Assembly (NCBI GenBank): GCA_045536025.1
Contig: JAZSMT010000033.1
Location: 1-14,022 of the forward strand
Length of the DNA: 14,022 nt
From: HGM11412 sp045536025
Lineage (GTDB): Bacteria > Bacillota > Clostridia > Christensenellales > Borkfalkiaceae
Direction: 5' to 3'
Below the pieces are notes generated by a model. That model was not told where the DNA came from, ran no database searches, and saw only the letters and a list, made by a program, of their open reading frames with translations. Within the stretch, counting starts at the first letter, position 1; each line of letters starts with the position of its first letter. This document shows positions 13,131-14,022 of the stretch, one piece after another. A program made the translations under genes and the position numbers.

Positions 13131-13772
13131 TTGAAAAACTATAAAAACGTCGTAATATTCGACCATATTTTAATTAAACACAAAATAGCAATTCTTCGCG
13201 ACGAAAAAACTAGCATGAAAGAGTTTCGTGAACTCGTTGAAGAAATTACTACGCTTATGACTTACGAGTGTTTAAAAGACGGTGTTCCAACCGTTGAAAA
13301 GCAGGTTACGACACCTCTTGAAACGTGCACTCAACAAGTAGTTAAAGATAATGCTATTGCAATTGTGCCCATATTAAGGGCGGGGCTTGGCATGGTAAAC
13401 GGCATACACGTATTATTCCCATCGGCAAGAGTTGGGCATATAGGCATGTACCGCGATGAAGAAACTTTACAACCTCAATCGTATTACTGCAAGCTTCCAG
13501 AAGGTATTGAAGATAAGCTTGTACTCGTAGTTGATCCTATGCTTGCAACTGGTGGTAGTGCTTGTGATGCAATTCAAGAACTCAAAGACCGTGGTTGTAA
13601 AAACATCAAATTTATGTCTATTATTGGCGCGCCCGAAGGTGTTTCTAAAGTTGCCGAAGCTCATCCTGACGTTGAAATTTACGTTTCTACGCTTGATAGA
13701 TGCTTAAACGAGCATGGCTACATATTACCTGGTCTTGGCGATGCTGGCGATAGATTATTTGGCACGAAATAA
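13131..13772 (+). CDS. upp: Uracil phosphoribosyltransferase
   Basis: Upp makes UMP from uracil and PRPP, the key step of uracil salvage. The 213-residue protein is full length: FDHILIKHKIAILRD near the N terminus, VPILRAGLGMV at about 79-89, the PRPP-binding loop VVDPMLATGGSA at 133-144 and the uracil-binding end GYILPGLGDAGDRLFGTK at 196-213. It starts with TTG at 13131, which aligns with family starts and has AAAGGGGAA upstream inside the end of uraA; there is no in-frame ATG until residue 29. The two-base gap to uraA implies coupled translation. A terminator-like hairpin and repeat copy B follow. Confidence 0.96.
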   Translation: MKNYKNVVIFDHILIKHKIAILRDEKTSMKEFRELVEEITTLMTYECLKDGVPTVEKQVTTPLETCTQQVVKDNAIAIVPILRAGLGMVNGIHVLFPSARVGHIGMYRDEETLQPQSYYCKLPEGIEDKLVLVVDPMLATGGSACDAIQELKDRGCKNIKFMSIIGAPEGVSKVAEAHPDVEIYVSTLDRCLNEHGYILPGLGDAGDRLFGTK

Positions 13773-13774
13773 TT

Positions 13775-14022
13775 AAAAAAGCACTCCTTAAGAGCGTCTC
13801 TCATAAGGATTTTTTATCCAAAATAAAAGTATAGCACACTATACTTTACTAAAAGTGAAAGGTAGTGTGCTTTTCTTGTCTACAAAAAACAATATTAAAT
13901 TAGTGATATTTTTAGCCTTGTGGCTAAAAGTGATATTGTTTGCGTTGCAAACAGTTAAATTTCGGCAAAGCCAAAGTTATATTAAATAAATCCACAACTC
14001 GCCGTAGGCGAATACAACTGCC
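13775..14022 (+). repeat. Multi-hairpin intergenic repeat, copy B (cut by the window edge)
   Basis: It starts three bases after the upp stop. Hairpins are 13786-13808, 13834-13870, 13910-13929 (stem and loop identical to copy A), 13937-13953, a small GGC/GCC stem at 13963-13972 in place of the long 491-544 hairpin, and 13999-14011. GTGATATT or GTTATATT-like spacers lie at 13903, 13930, 13953 and 13976, and the inverted word AATACAAC at 14011. The stretch TTATATTAAATAAATCC is shared base for base with copy A. The left outer arm AAAAAAGCACT (13775-13785) differs from that of copy A; its partner would lie beyond the window. Confidence 0.8.
13786..13815 (+). terminator. Terminator-like hairpin after upp, at the left edge of repeat copy B
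   Basis: CCTTAAGAG (13786-13794) and CTCT-CA-TAAGG (13798-13808) form a nine-bp stem with a two-base bulge and CGT loop, followed by ATTTTTTAT. The same hairpin occurs in copy A at 314-333 with a poorer T run, so it belongs to the repeat. Confidence 0.75.

Overview
The window looks like an AT-rich, endospore-forming Firmicute, most likely an uncultured Clostridia-type genome. Five genes support this: a SpoIVB-type protease, a SpoIIM-like membrane protein, a GerW/YtfJ protein and two sporulation-type D-Ala-D-Ala carboxypeptidases. A bacterial glycerol-1-phosphate dehydrogenase, SMC partners ScpA/ScpB and a Bacillota-style Upp fit the same picture. I cannot place it below class level from sequence alone.

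Layout. 1-286 is the 3' end of a probably extracellular protein. 287-801 carries a large multi-hairpin repeat (copy A) and then a strong promoter that appears to give a leaderless tetR mRNA (802-1401). 1459-4423 is a sporulation block: spoIVB, a spoIIM-like gene and a dacF-like gene. It converges through a shared terminator on an araM/egsA gene on the minus strand (4464-5732). 5875-10966 is a plus-strand chromosome-segregation and sporulation cluster: scpA, scpB, DUF2953/ytfI-like, ytfJ/gerW, dacB-like, rluB-like, and an unknown membrane-anchored coiled-coil gene. It resembles the classical scpAB...dacB-spmAB-rluB neighbourhood but lacks spmA/spmB. 11010-11417 holds tRNA-Ser(UGA) in odd surroundings: two 44-bp tandem repeats upstream that copy its 5' end, a 20-bp hairpin running into its CCA end, and a 16-bp duplicate of its 3' end downstream of a hairpin cluster. 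11668-13772 is a uracil-salvage operon (uraA-type permease, upp). The window ends inside a second copy of the multi-hairpin repeat (copy B).

How the genes work together. SpoIVB signals from forespore to mother cell, SpoIIM acts in engulfment and the two carboxypeptidases trim peptidoglycan cross-links. ScpA/ScpB load and support SMC in chromosome segregation. The permease imports uracil and Upp converts it to UMP with PRPP.

The most unusual signal is the multi-hairpin repeat at 298-701 and 13775-14022+. The two copies share their hairpin order and spacer words, show compensatory base changes in three stems, and both sit directly 3' of a stop codon. In copy A the flanking arms look like a split terminator stem. 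I cannot name this element.
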